DNA from: Bacteroidales bacterium | GTDB taxonomy: Bacteria > Bacteroidota > Bacteroidia > Bacteroidales > UBA932 | Length of the DNA stretch: 6,845 nucleotides | Assembly (NCBI GenBank): GCA_023230265.1 | Contig: JALNXR010000109.1 | Location: 1-6,845, forward strand | Direction of reading: 5' to 3' | Part shown: piece after piece, positions 1 through 6,129 of the stretch | How positions within the stretch are numbered: position 1 is the first letter of the stretch | How the letters are laid out: each line of letters starts with the position of its first letter | The notes under the pieces: generated by a model | What the model was told of the DNA's origin: nothing | Databases searched by the model: none | The model's input: the letters and a program-made list of their open reading frames with translations, nothing else | Translations under genes and position numbers: made by a program

Positions 1-1209
1 ATCAAATCCGGGGATACTTCTGGCTGAGCCTGTTATAAATCCATTCGAACGGCACAGAACAATTGTGGGGCGGTAATATGTCTCTACAAGTCTTGAAGCA
101 ACGATTCCCAGAACTCCCTTGTGCCAATCGGGATTATACACCACAGTGGATCTTTTCTGAAGAAAACCCGGGTACTGGGCAGCCATTTCGCTTGCCTCCT
201 GGGTAATCTTTCTGTCCTCATTTTTCCTGTCGTTATTGTGGGTATTTATCGTATCTCCGATTATCTTGGCATCATCGTCATCCCTTGAGGTAAGCAGATC
301 CACGGCCGTCTTCCCTGATTCCATCCTACCGGCAGCATTGAGTCTTGGACCTATCTTGAATACAATGTCGTCCACAGTGATCATATGTTTTTCCAGACCG
401 GAAATTTTTATAATCGAAAGAAGCCCTTTCCGTGGGGATGTATTTAACTGTCTGAGTCCAAAACAGGCAAGAACCCTGTTCTCACCGGTAATAGATACCA
501 GGTCAGATGCAATACTCACAGCAAGGAGATCCAGAAGCGGCAATAACTCTTCAAAAGGAAACCCTTTTCTGAGAGCAAAGGCCTGCATAAATTTAAAACC
601 TACACCGCATCCGGAAAGATCATCAAAAGGATAGTTGCAGTCACTTCTCTTGGGATCGAGCACTGCAACAGCCTCTGGAAGAAATTCGTCGGGAAGGTGG
701 TGATCGCAGATTATAAAATCGATTCCCCTCTCTTTTGCATAGGAGACCTTCTCAATTGCTTTGATTCCGCAATCCAGAGCAATAATAAGAGTGAAACCGT
801 TCTCATATGCCCAGTCAATACCTTTATATGAAACACCATATCCCTCTGTATATCTGTTAGGGATATAATAGTCAAGATTCTCTTCCCCGTATCTCCTGAG
901 AAAAGAGTAGACCAAAGCAACAGCAGTTGTGCCATCTACGTCATAGTCGCCATAGATTAGGATTTTTTCCCCTTTAGCTAAAGCAACTGATAGTCTCTCA
1001 ACGGCCCTCTCCATATCCCTCATCAGAAAGGGATCGTGAAGCTGGGATAACTGAGGCTTGAGAAAAGAGCGGGCCTCAAAATCTGTCTTAATGCTTCTTT
1101 GGACTAAAAGATTCGCAAGCGTCTGATCTACACCAAGATCAGCTGCCAACTGACGAACAAGTGCCGGATTTCCGGGTTCTTTGACAATCCATTTTTTTTC
1201 TACGGCCAT
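1..1209 (-). CDS. recJ: Single-stranded-DNA-specific exonuclease RecJ, N-terminal 403 codons (cut by window edge)
   Basis: RecJ degrades single-stranded DNA 5' to 3' in recombination (RecF pathway), mismatch repair and rescue of stalled forks. The reading frame is open from the ATG at 1209 to position 1 with no stop codon. DHH-superfamily metal-binding motifs appear in order: [10 protein letters not shown] (residues 86-95), LDCGI (D146), DHHLP (D169-H170-H171) and an SDLV segment further on. The RecJ signature [10 protein letters not shown] follows, and the visible part ends with GSARS, the start of the DHHA1 motif. RecJ proteins are usually about 570 residues, so roughly the last 170, including the OB-fold region, lie outside the window. 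The ATG at 1209 is the only ATG, GTG or TTG in this frame before the upstream in-frame stop at 1255-1257. The gene is divergent from lysS. An 8-A run (complement of 1192-1199) lies at codons 4-6 without breaking the frame. The family call is very secure. Confidence 0.97.
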   Translation of the reverse strand, partial: MAVEKKWIVKEPGNPALVRQLAADLGVDQTLANLLVQRSIKTDFEARSFLKPQLSQLHDPFLMRDMERAVERLSVALAKGEKILIYGDYDVDGTTAVALVYSFLRRYGEENLDYYIPNRYTEGYGVSYKGIDWAYENGFTLIIALDCGIKAIEKVSYAKERGIDFIICDHHLPDEFLPEAVAVLDPKRSDCNYPFDDLSGCGVGFKFMQAFALRKGFPFEELLPLLDLLAVSIASDLVSITGENRVLACFGLRQLNTSPRKGLLSIIKISGLEKHMITVDDIVFKIGPRLNAAGRMESGKTAVDLLTSRDDDDAKIIGDTINTHNNDRKNEDRKITQEASEMAAQYPGFLQKRSTVVYNPDWHKGVLGIVASRLVETYYRPTIVLCRSNGFITGSARSIPGFD

Positions 1210-1216
1210 ATCTTCA

Positions 1217-1224
1217 CAAAGGTA
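1217..1224 (-). promoter_or_regulatory. recJ promoter, Bacteroidota -7 element (TACCTTTG)
   Basis: On the minus strand the octamer TACCTTTG matches TAnnTTTG, the -7 element of the Bacteroidota primary sigma factor, exactly. Only 7 nt separate it from the recJ ATG at 1209. Transcription would therefore begin within a few bases of the start codon, giving a leaderless or nearly leaderless mRNA. The -33 region (about 1244-1248) is a run of T/A with no clear TTTG. The match is seen directly; the transcription start is inferred. Confidence 0.6.
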
Positions 1225-1255
1225 TTCAATATTTTCTGAAGTTGATAAAAAAAAT

Positions 1256-1263
1256 TAAATTTG
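1256..1263 (+). promoter_or_regulatory. lysS operon promoter, Bacteroidota -7 element (TAAATTTG)
   Basis: TAAATTTG matches TAnnTTTG exactly and lies 23 nt before the lysS ATG at 1287, so a leader of about 17-20 nt is expected. The best -33 candidate is a weak TTTTC near 1232, about 20 nt upstream. Because this element lies downstream of the in-frame TTG at 1242, it argues against that TTG as the lysS start. It would drive lysS, the methyltransferase and aroE. Confidence 0.6.
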
Positions 1264-1286
1264 CCAATTGTAAAATATTATCACTA

Positions 1287-2804
1287 ATGGAGCATCCCGA
1301 TTTTAACGAACAAGAAATTAACAGACGTGAGTCCCTCAAGACTATGAGAAATCTGGGCATTGAGCCCTACCCTGCAGAGGCCTTTGAGGTGAATATATCA
1401 ACAGCAGAAATCAGAGAAAAATATGATCCTGAAAAAGGGAATCTCAATGATGTAAAAATTGCCGGCAGAATTATGACCCGCAGGATAATGGGTGCGGCAG
1501 CCTTTATTGAGATCCAGGACCAGGATGGAAGGATACAGGTTTACATAAAAAGGGATGATATCTGTCCCGGAGAGGATAAAACACTGTACAACACAGTGTT
1601 CAAAAAACTGCTCGATATCGGGGACATAATCGGGATTGAGGGTTTTACATTTATAACCCAGGCAGGAGAACTTACCGTACATGCAAAATCTCTCAAGGTT
1701 CTCAGCAAATCTCTGAGAGTTCTGCCGATTGTAAAGGAGAAGGAGGGACAGCTTTATGACTCATTCTCCGATCCTGAACTGAGATACAGGATGCGCTATG
1801 TGGATATGATTGTCAATCCGGAGGTAAGGGAGCTCTTTATCAAACGCAGCAGGATAATCAACACTATGCGTAATTTCTTCAACGAACAAGGTTATATCGA
1901 GGTTGAAACACCTATTCTTCAGCCTATTCCCGGAGGAGCTAATGCAAGACCCTTTGTAACCCATCACAATGCCCTGGACATTCCCCTCTATCTTAGAATA
2001 GCAAATGAACTCTATCTTAAACGATTAATTGTGGGAGGGTACAATGGGGTTTATGAATTTGCAAAGGATTTTAGAAATGAGGGGATGGACAGAACCCATA
2101 ACCCGGAGTTTACTGTTCTGGAAATATATGTTGCCTACAAAGATTACTTCTGGATGATGGAGTTTGTAGAACAGATGCTTGAAAAAGTTGCACTTACAAT
2201 TCACAACGACACTTCTGTCCGGTTAGGGGAACACACAATCAGTTTCAAACCGCCTTTTAGAAGGCTTCCTATGCTACAGGCGATAAAAGAGTATGCAGGA
2301 GTTGATCTGGAGGGTAAGGATGAATTGGAGATAAGGGATATTTGCAGAAATCTCAACGTACCTGTCTCAGATAAAATGGGCGCCGGCAAGCTGATTGATG
2401 CAATATTCGGTGAATTCTGTGAGCACCATCTAATCCAGCCTACATATATAATTGATTATCCGGTGGAAACATCTCCGCTCACCAAGCGTCACCGCCAAAA
2501 CCCATCTCTTACAGAAAGATTTGAACTATTTGTAAACGGCAAGGAACTGGCAAATGCATACAGCGAACTCAATGATCCTGTTGATCAGCTTGAAAGGTTT
2601 CAGGATCAGCTAAGGCTCAAGGAGAAGGGCGACGATGAGGCAATGTTTATTGATATGGATTTTGTAAGGGCTCTGGAATACGGTATGCCCCCCACCTCAG
2701 GAATGGGTATCGGAATTGACAGACTTACAATGTTTATGACAAACAGCTCATCTATACAGGATGTGCTCTTCTTCCCTCAAATGAGACCGGAAAAGAAACA
2801 ATAA
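1287..2804 (+). CDS. lysS: Lysyl-tRNA synthetase, class II (505 aa)
   Basis: Cytoplasmic enzyme that attaches lysine to tRNA-Lys using ATP. Residues 55-145 form the N-terminal OB-fold anticodon-binding domain (strand [18 protein letters not shown]). The class II catalytic domain follows: motif 1 with [13 protein letters not shown] near 205-217, motif 2 [15 protein letters not shown] at 262-276, and motif 3 [15 protein letters not shown] at 466-480. The [21 protein letters not shown] segment near 410-430 is also typical of LysRS. The frame is open from a TTG at 1242, but the ATG at 1287 is the better start: the 15 extra residues do not resemble LysRS and a -7 promoter element sits between the two. 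From the ATG the protein has 505 residues, the length of the E. coli enzyme. From memory, Bacteroides LysRS is nearer 575 because of a C-terminal extension, which is absent here. First gene of an operon; its TAA shares one base with the next ATG. Confidence 0.97.
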   Translation: MEHPDFNEQEINRRESLKTMRNLGIEPYPAEAFEVNISTAEIREKYDPEKGNLNDVKIAGRIMTRRIMGAAAFIEIQDQDGRIQVYIKRDDICPGEDKTLYNTVFKKLLDIGDIIGIEGFTFITQAGELTVHAKSLKVLSKSLRVLPIVKEKEGQLYDSFSDPELRYRMRYVDMIVNPEVRELFIKRSRIINTMRNFFNEQGYIEVETPILQPIPGGANARPFVTHHNALDIPLYLRIANELYLKRLIVGGYNGVYEFAKDFRNEGMDRTHNPEFTVLEIYVAYKDYFWMMEFVEQMLEKVALTIHNDTSVRLGEHTISFKPPFRRLPMLQAIKEYAGVDLEGKDELEIRDICRNLNVPVSDKMGAGKLIDAIFGEFCEHHLIQPTYIIDYPVETSPLTKRHRQNPSLTERFELFVNGKELANAYSELNDPVDQLERFQDQLRLKEKGDDEAMFIDMDFVRALEYGMPPTSGMGIGIDRLTMFMTNSSSIQDVLFFPQMRPEKKQ

Positions 2805-3613
2805 TGTTCATAGAGACAATCTCTTCAGCCAAAAATCCCAGGATCAGGGAGCTCAGGGAGCTGATTGAGAGCTCCCGGGTAAGGAGGGAACGCTCCCTCT
2901 TTGTTACAGAAGGTAGAAGGGAACTGGAGTTGTGTGTCAAAGGGGATTATGAAATTGAAACCATCTTTTTCAACCGTGAGCTTGTCAATCCTGAATCATT
3001 CAGGGAGATAAAAATGAGAAGCTGCTTTGCCCTCACTCCTGAGATCTATTCAAAACTTGCCTACAGGGGGAGTACGGAGGGGGTGATTGCAACTGTCAGG
3101 CCTCAGGCCAAAACACTGGAAAACATAATATTATCCGATTGTCCCCTGATCATTGTTCTGGAGTCTGTCGAAAAGCCGGGCAATCTGGGAGCAGTGATCA
3201 GAACTGCCGATGCACTTGGTGCAGACGCTGTAATAATCTGCGACCCTCTTACTGACCTTTACAATCCAAACATTATACGCTCCAGCACCGGAGCTCTCTT
3301 TACAACCCAATGCTCTGCTGTAACCTCCCATGAGTGTTTTGAATGGCTTAAAGAGAAAAATATAAATATAATCACAACAGAGCTGGAAGCATCCATATGG
3401 TACTATAACTGTGATATGACAACCCCCTGTGCAATAGTGATGGGAAGCGAAGCTGAGGGATTATCTCAGTTCTGGAGAGAGAGAGCCGGAAACCGGATAA
3501 AAATCCCGATGAATGGGCTGGCAGACTCCCTTAATGTATCCGTCTCTGCTGCGATTATCTCCTTTGAAGCCCTAAGACAGAGAAACATCAAAACAACCAC
3601 AGAAAAAAAATGA
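2804..3613 (+). CDS. TrmH/SpoU-family RNA ribose 2'-O-methyltransferase (269 aa)
   Basis: Transfers a methyl group from S-adenosylmethionine to a ribose 2'-OH in tRNA or rRNA; the target nucleotide cannot be told from sequence. Residues 1-100 form the N-terminal substrate-binding domain of SpoU methyltransferases (SSAKNPRIRELREL, then FVTEGRRELELC). Residues 115-265 form the trefoil-knot SPOUT catalytic domain: motif 1 EKPGNLGAVIRTADALGAD (N127 and catalytic R133), motif 2 VMGSEAEGLS (213-221) and motif 3 IPMNGLADSLNVSVSAA (234-250). All three motifs are intact and the length is normal. The ATG overlaps the lysS stop by one base (TAATG), and the TGA stop overlaps the aroE ATG (ATGA), which suggests translational coupling on both sides. 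The first 100 nt hold strong inverted repeats, listed separately. The RlmB, TrmH and YsgA-like subfamilies are all possible, so no gene symbol is given. Confidence 0.93.
   Translation: MFIETISSAKNPRIRELRELIESSRVRRERSLFVTEGRRELELCVKGDYEIETIFFNRELVNPESFREIKMRSCFALTPEIYSKLAYRGSTEGVIATVRPQAKTLENIILSDCPLIIVLESVEKPGNLGAVIRTADALGADAVIICDPLTDLYNPNIIRSSTGALFTTQCSAVTSHECFEWLKEKNINIITTELEASIWYYNCDMTTPCAIVMGSEAEGLSQFWRERAGNRIKIPMNGLADSLNVSVSAAIISFEALRQRNIKTTTEKK
2847..2876 (+). repeat. Inverted repeat with two competing left arms, early in the methyltransferase gene
   Basis: GGGAGCTC at 2847-2854 is perfectly complementary to GAGCTCCC at 2869-2876, giving an 8-bp stem with a 14-nt loop. A second left arm, GGGAGCT at 2856-2862, could pair instead with AGCTCCC at 2870-2876, giving a 7-bp stem with a 7-nt loop. 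The two stems exclude each other. The sequence encodes the RELREL repeat of an N-terminal helix, so part of the repetition may simply follow from the protein. Confidence 0.5.
2883..2905 (+). terminator. Terminator-like hairpin inside the methyltransferase gene
   Basis: GAGGGA at 2884-2889 pairs with TCCCTC at 2894-2899 around a 4-nt loop (ACGC), with a possible extra G-U pair at 2883/2900. A T-rich tract (TTTGTT, 2900-2905) follows. This is the form of an intrinsic terminator, but it lies about 80 nt into an open gene, so it could act only as an attenuator or pause site. The structure is visible; function is inferred and uncertain. Confidence 0.3.
3603..3613 (+). other. Slippery A8 run and TGA stop at the methyltransferase/aroE junction
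   Basis: Eight A residues (3603-3610) end the methyltransferase frame as GAA AAA AAA TGA. Positions 3604-3610 form the heptamer A AAA AAA, a known -1 slippery sequence, directly before the stop. A slip of -1 puts the ribosome on ATG at 3610, the aroE start, and in the aroE frame. Read normally, the same bases provide an A-rich start region and the ATGA overlap used for stop-start coupling. Confidence 0.45.
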
Positions 3614-4365
3614 AGTTCGGCCTGATTGGAAATCCCATTTCACACAGTCTGAGCCCTATCCTGTTCAGAGCAGCATACCCTTATTCAGAAGACACTTACG
3701 ATCTGATAGAGTCTCATGACTTTGAGAAAGCCTTTAACAGGTTCCAATCAGAAGGATATACCGGTATCAATATAACTGCGCCCTACAAAGAGAGGATAAC
3801 CGGTATTGGGGCAGAGAGAGACAGAGATGTGATTAACACGGGATCGGCAAATACTCTGATAAACAGAGACGGCAGACTTATCCTTTATAATACAGATATT
3901 TATGGGGTTGCTAATTCTCTTGGAGATCTTGTTTCAAAGGATTCCTCCGTTCTTATACTGGGATACGGTGGTGCAGGCAAAGCAGCGGCATACACTCTGT
4001 CGGGCAAAGGTTGCCGGGTGAATGTGGTAAACCGTACTCCGGCAAGAAAAGCTGGTGCTGCCTGGGAGGATCAGGTTGGTTTTGCCCTGCCGGGATCATT
4101 GACCGGCCTGGTCAGAATCTCAGAAATCGTGGTAAACACTCTGCCGCTTGTACCGGAATATCTCAAAGAAGCTGACTTTTGCAGAAAAGTTATTCTGGAT
4201 GCAAATTACAAAGGTGAAAATCTATCATACACACAATCCTGCAAAGGTGTCATATACATTCCCGGGACCAGATGGCTCCTGGAGCAGGCAGCAGTATCTT
4301 TCAGGCTTTTCACAGGCAGAGAGCCTGACTATAGCTCTATGAAATCTGTAACAGATAATCTTTAA
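3610..4365 (+). CDS. aroE: Shikimate dehydrogenase (251 aa)
   Basis: Reduces 3-dehydroshikimate to shikimate with NADPH, a step of the chorismate pathway to aromatic amino acids. The N-terminal substrate-binding domain has GNPISHSLSP (S13 and S15 of the S-x-S shikimate site), NITAPYKE with catalytic K60, GSANT (N81) and NTD (D96). The Rossmann-type domain has the glycine loop GYGGAGKAA (118-126) and NRT (141-143), whose Arg is associated with NADP preference. Near the C-terminus, GTRWLLEQAAVSFRLFTG carries Q226, matching the substrate-contacting Gln of the family. The length is short but within the usual range. The common HN that follows the SxSP motif is replaced (SPILFR), which I think is common in Bacteroidota AroE. 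The start overlaps the methyltransferase stop by 4 nt. It is the last gene before an internal promoter. YdiB-like quinate/shikimate activity is less likely. Confidence 0.95.
   Translation: MKFGLIGNPISHSLSPILFRAAYPYSEDTYDLIESHDFEKAFNRFQSEGYTGINITAPYKERITGIGAERDRDVINTGSANTLINRDGRLILYNTDIYGVANSLGDLVSKDSSVLILGYGGAGKAAAYTLSGKGCRVNVVNRTPARKAGAAWEDQVGFALPGSLTGLVRISEIVVNTLPLVPEYLKEADFCRKVILDANYKGENLSYTQSCKGVIYIPGTRWLLEQAAVSFRLFTGREPDYSSMKSVTDNL
4344..4356. repeat. 13-bp perfect dyad upstream of ssb
   Basis: ATCTGT-A-ACAGAT is a perfect 6-bp inverted repeat around one central base. It lies at the very end of aroE, 45-57 nt before the ssb ATG, and covers the place where a -33 element should sit for the -7 box at 4373. 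No TTTG-like -33 sequence is present there. It could be an operator or an activator site, or chance; no known regulator is recognised. Confidence 0.3.
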
Positions 4366-4372
4366 AGTTTGC

Positions 4373-4380
4373 TATCTTTG
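4373..4380 (+). promoter_or_regulatory. ssb-purA promoter, Bacteroidota -7 element (TATCTTTG)
   Basis: TATCTTTG matches TAnnTTTG exactly and lies in the 35-bp gap between the aroE stop and the ssb ATG, with 20 nt between its last base and the ATG. The expected leader is about 14-17 nt, similar to the lysS promoter. It suggests that ssb and purA can be transcribed separately from the upstream operon, while read-through from aroE also remains possible because no terminator is seen in the gap. Confidence 0.6.
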
Positions 4381-4400
4381 TAGAAAATCTTAAGAAAGTT

Positions 4401-4832
4401 ATGTCACTCAACAAGGTAATGTTAATAGGGAACGTAGGCAAGGATCCGGATATCAGGAATCTGGAGAGCGGAGCAGTTGTAGCAAACTTCACCCTCGCCA
4501 CAACCGAGCGCTACAAGGACAAAAACGGGAACTGGCAGGATCAGACAGAATGGCACAATATTGTTTGCTGGAGAGCACTGGCAGAGAGGGTGGAAAAATA
4601 TGTAAGAAAAGGGACCCAACTATTTGTTGAGGGGAAGATAAGAACAAGAGAGTGGATGGACCAGTCAGAACAGAAACGGTACACAGTTGAAATTCTTGCA
4701 GATTCAATACAGTTGCTTGGAAAGAGAAGTGATTCTCCCGGAATCCAGCAGACGAGAGCCCAGGATGTTCAGAAACCTGCTTACCAGGCAGAAGAGGCTC
4801 AGGATGAGGAGCCGGACGATCTACCTTTTTAA
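4401..4832 (+). CDS. ssb: Single-stranded DNA-binding protein SSB (143 aa)
   Basis: Binds and protects single-stranded DNA during replication, recombination and repair, and recruits partner proteins through its C-terminal tip. Residues 1-107 form the OB-fold: it opens with LNKVMLIGNVGKDPDIR, continues through VANFTLATTERY and WHNIVCWRALAERVEKYVRKG, and ends with VEILADSIQLLG. Aromatic residues W51, W57, F75 and W85 are candidates for base stacking. Residues 108-134 are a Q/A-rich disordered linker, followed by an acidic tip ending DDLPF, the canonical partner-binding motif. The linker is short and the length is normal for a bacterial SSB. The ATG at 4401 gives the standard N-terminus. purA follows after 12 nt and is probably co-transcribed. 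RecJ, encoded at the left end of the window, is a known SSB-tip partner in other bacteria. Confidence 0.98.
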   Translation: MSLNKVMLIGNVGKDPDIRNLESGAVVANFTLATTERYKDKNGNWQDQTEWHNIVCWRALAERVEKYVRKGTQLFVEGKIRTREWMDQSEQKRYTVEILADSIQLLGKRSDSPGIQQTRAQDVQKPAYQAEEAQDEEPDDLPF

Positions 4833-4844
4833 TTAATTTTAAAC

Positions 4845-6110
4845 ATGAAGACAGATGTGATTCTTGGCCTCCAGTGGGGAGATGAAGGCAAGGGAAAGAT
4901 TGTGGATGTACTGGCAAAAGATTACGGAGTTGTTGCCAGGTTCCAGGGAGGGCCAAATGCAGGCCACTCACTGGAATTCGAGGATAAAAAAGTGGTCCTG
5001 CACTCAATTCCTTCAGGTATTTTCAGAGATAATACAATCAATATAATTGGAAACGGAGTTGTACTGGACCCTGTAATATTTTACCAGGAGTGTCAGGCTC
5101 TAGAGAAGATGGATATCCCTGTAAAAGAGAGGCTTATGATCTCCAGGAAGACTCATCTGATTCTTCCTACCCATAAAATTATAGACAGGGCCTCTGAGCA
5201 GTCTAAGGGAGCATCAAAGATCGGTTCTACACTCAAAGGTATCGGTCCTACCTATATGGACAAGACGGGCAGAAACGGACTCAGGGTTGGCGATATTCTG
5301 ACAAAGGATTTCCGGCAGAGATTTGAGGCGCTTAAGGAGAAACACCGGATTTTCCTGAAACAATTTGATTACGTATACGACATTAATGAATCCGAAAGGG
5401 AGTGGCTTGAGGCTACGGATTATATAAAGCAGTTCAATATTGTTGACAGCGAATATGTTATTAATAACATAATGCTTAAGGGGAATACCGGAGTGCTTGC
5501 CGAGGGTGCACAGGGCTCACTCCTGGATATAGACTTCGGCTCCTATCCTTTTGTCACCTCTTCTACGACAATCTGTGCCGGTGCCTGTACAGGACTTGGA
5601 ATCGCACCAACACAAATAGGCAATGTGTATGGAATTTTTAAAGCTTATTGTACGCGGGTGGGCAGCGGTCCATTCCCCACAGAGCTTAACGACCAGACCG
5701 GGGAGGAGCTCCGCCGCATCGGACATGAGTTCGGAGCCACAACGGGAAGATCCAGAAGAACCGGTTGGCTGGATCTTGTTGCATTAAAATATGCAGTGAT
5801 GATAAACGGAGTTAACCGCCTGATTATGATGAAGGCCGATGTTCTGGACACATTTGACACAATAAGGGTTGCCACATCCTATATCTGTGACGGTGAAGCT
5901 ACCGACAGAGTTCCCTATGATATTAATGCCAGAATTGAACCTGTTTACAGGGAGTTCAGGGGTTGGAAGAGAGACCTTACCGGTATCCGCCGGGAAGATG
6001 AATTACCTGTTGAATTCATGGATTATCTCCGGTTTATTGAAAAAGAGACAGGGGTACCCGTTGCCATAATATCTGTCGGCCCTGACCGGGAACAGACAAT
6101 TGTCAGATAA
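4845..6110 (+). CDS. purA: Adenylosuccinate synthetase (421 aa)
   Basis: Joins IMP and aspartate using GTP to form adenylosuccinate, the first committed step from IMP to AMP. The P-loop-like GDEGKGK is at 12-18, with catalytic D13, and H41 lies in GGPNAGHS. IMP and Mg contacts follow in GSTLKGIGP (T129) and DKTGRNGLRVGD (K140, R143), then AEGAQGSLLDIDFGSYPFVTSS around 219-240, with Q223 and the TSS segment. GSGPFPTE is at 273-280. GATTGRSRRTGW carries the arginines (302-305) that bind aspartate and the IMP ribose. The guanine-recognition stretch reads MKADVLD (329-335), keeping K330 and D332 of the usual TKLD. The length is close to the family norm of about 430, and all key residues seem intact. 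The start lies 12 nt after the ssb stop with only an A/T-rich leader and no Shine-Dalgarno sequence. The gene converges on a transporter gene whose stop is 3 nt away. Confidence 0.98.
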   Translation: MKTDVILGLQWGDEGKGKIVDVLAKDYGVVARFQGGPNAGHSLEFEDKKVVLHSIPSGIFRDNTINIIGNGVVLDPVIFYQECQALEKMDIPVKERLMISRKTHLILPTHKIIDRASEQSKGASKIGSTLKGIGPTYMDKTGRNGLRVGDILTKDFRQRFEALKEKHRIFLKQFDYVYDINESEREWLEATDYIKQFNIVDSEYVINNIMLKGNTGVLAEGAQGSLLDIDFGSYPFVTSSTTICAGACTGLGIAPTQIGNVYGIFKAYCTRVGSGPFPTELNDQTGEELRRIGHEFGATTGRSRRTGWLDLVALKYAVMINGVNRLIMMKADVLDTFDTIRVATSYICDGEATDRVPYDINARIEPVYREFRGWKRDLTGIRREDELPVEFMDYLRFIEKETGVPVAIISVGPDREQTIVR

Positions 6111-6129
6111 TTCCTATCTCTTTTTATTT
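6105..6129 (+). terminator. Weak candidate terminator at the purA end
   Basis: AGATA (6105-6109) pairs with TATCT (6115-6119) around a 5-nt loop, followed by a T-rich tract (6121-6129). The stem is short and A/T-rich, so it is weak. It overlaps the purA stop and the 3' end of the convergent transporter gene, because no other space exists between them. Confidence 0.25.

Noticed and set aside
236..634. 132-codon plus-strand open frame opposite recJ
   Set aside because: Antisense to conserved RecJ sequence including the [10 protein letters not shown] region, with no domain of its own; it is a shadow.
1242..1286. TTG start extending LysRS by 15 residues
   Set aside because: The extension does not resemble LysRS N-termini, and the -7 element at 1256-1263 would place the transcript start downstream of the TTG. 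The ATG at 1287 gives a normal protein.
1686..1727. Tandem 21-nt imperfect repeat in lysS encoding KSLKVLS and KSLRVLP
   Set aside because: Only about 14 of 21 bases match, and KxLRPLP-like sequence at this place is normal for LysRS, so a recent duplication is not supported.
3474..3485. Short GA dinucleotide run in the methyltransferase gene
   Set aside because: Eleven alternating bases encoding WRERAG in an intact frame; too short to call a functional repeat.
4821..4844. TACCTTTTT before purA as a separate -7 promoter element
   Set aside because: It lacks the final G of TAnnTTTG and encodes the conserved DLPF tip of SSB, so the match is explained by coding; the 12-nt gap suits co-transcription.
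4489..5007. 172-codon open frame on the minus strand across ssb and purA
   Set aside because: It lies wholly opposite two certain genes, has no recognisable domain, and looks like the complement of their codon pattern.
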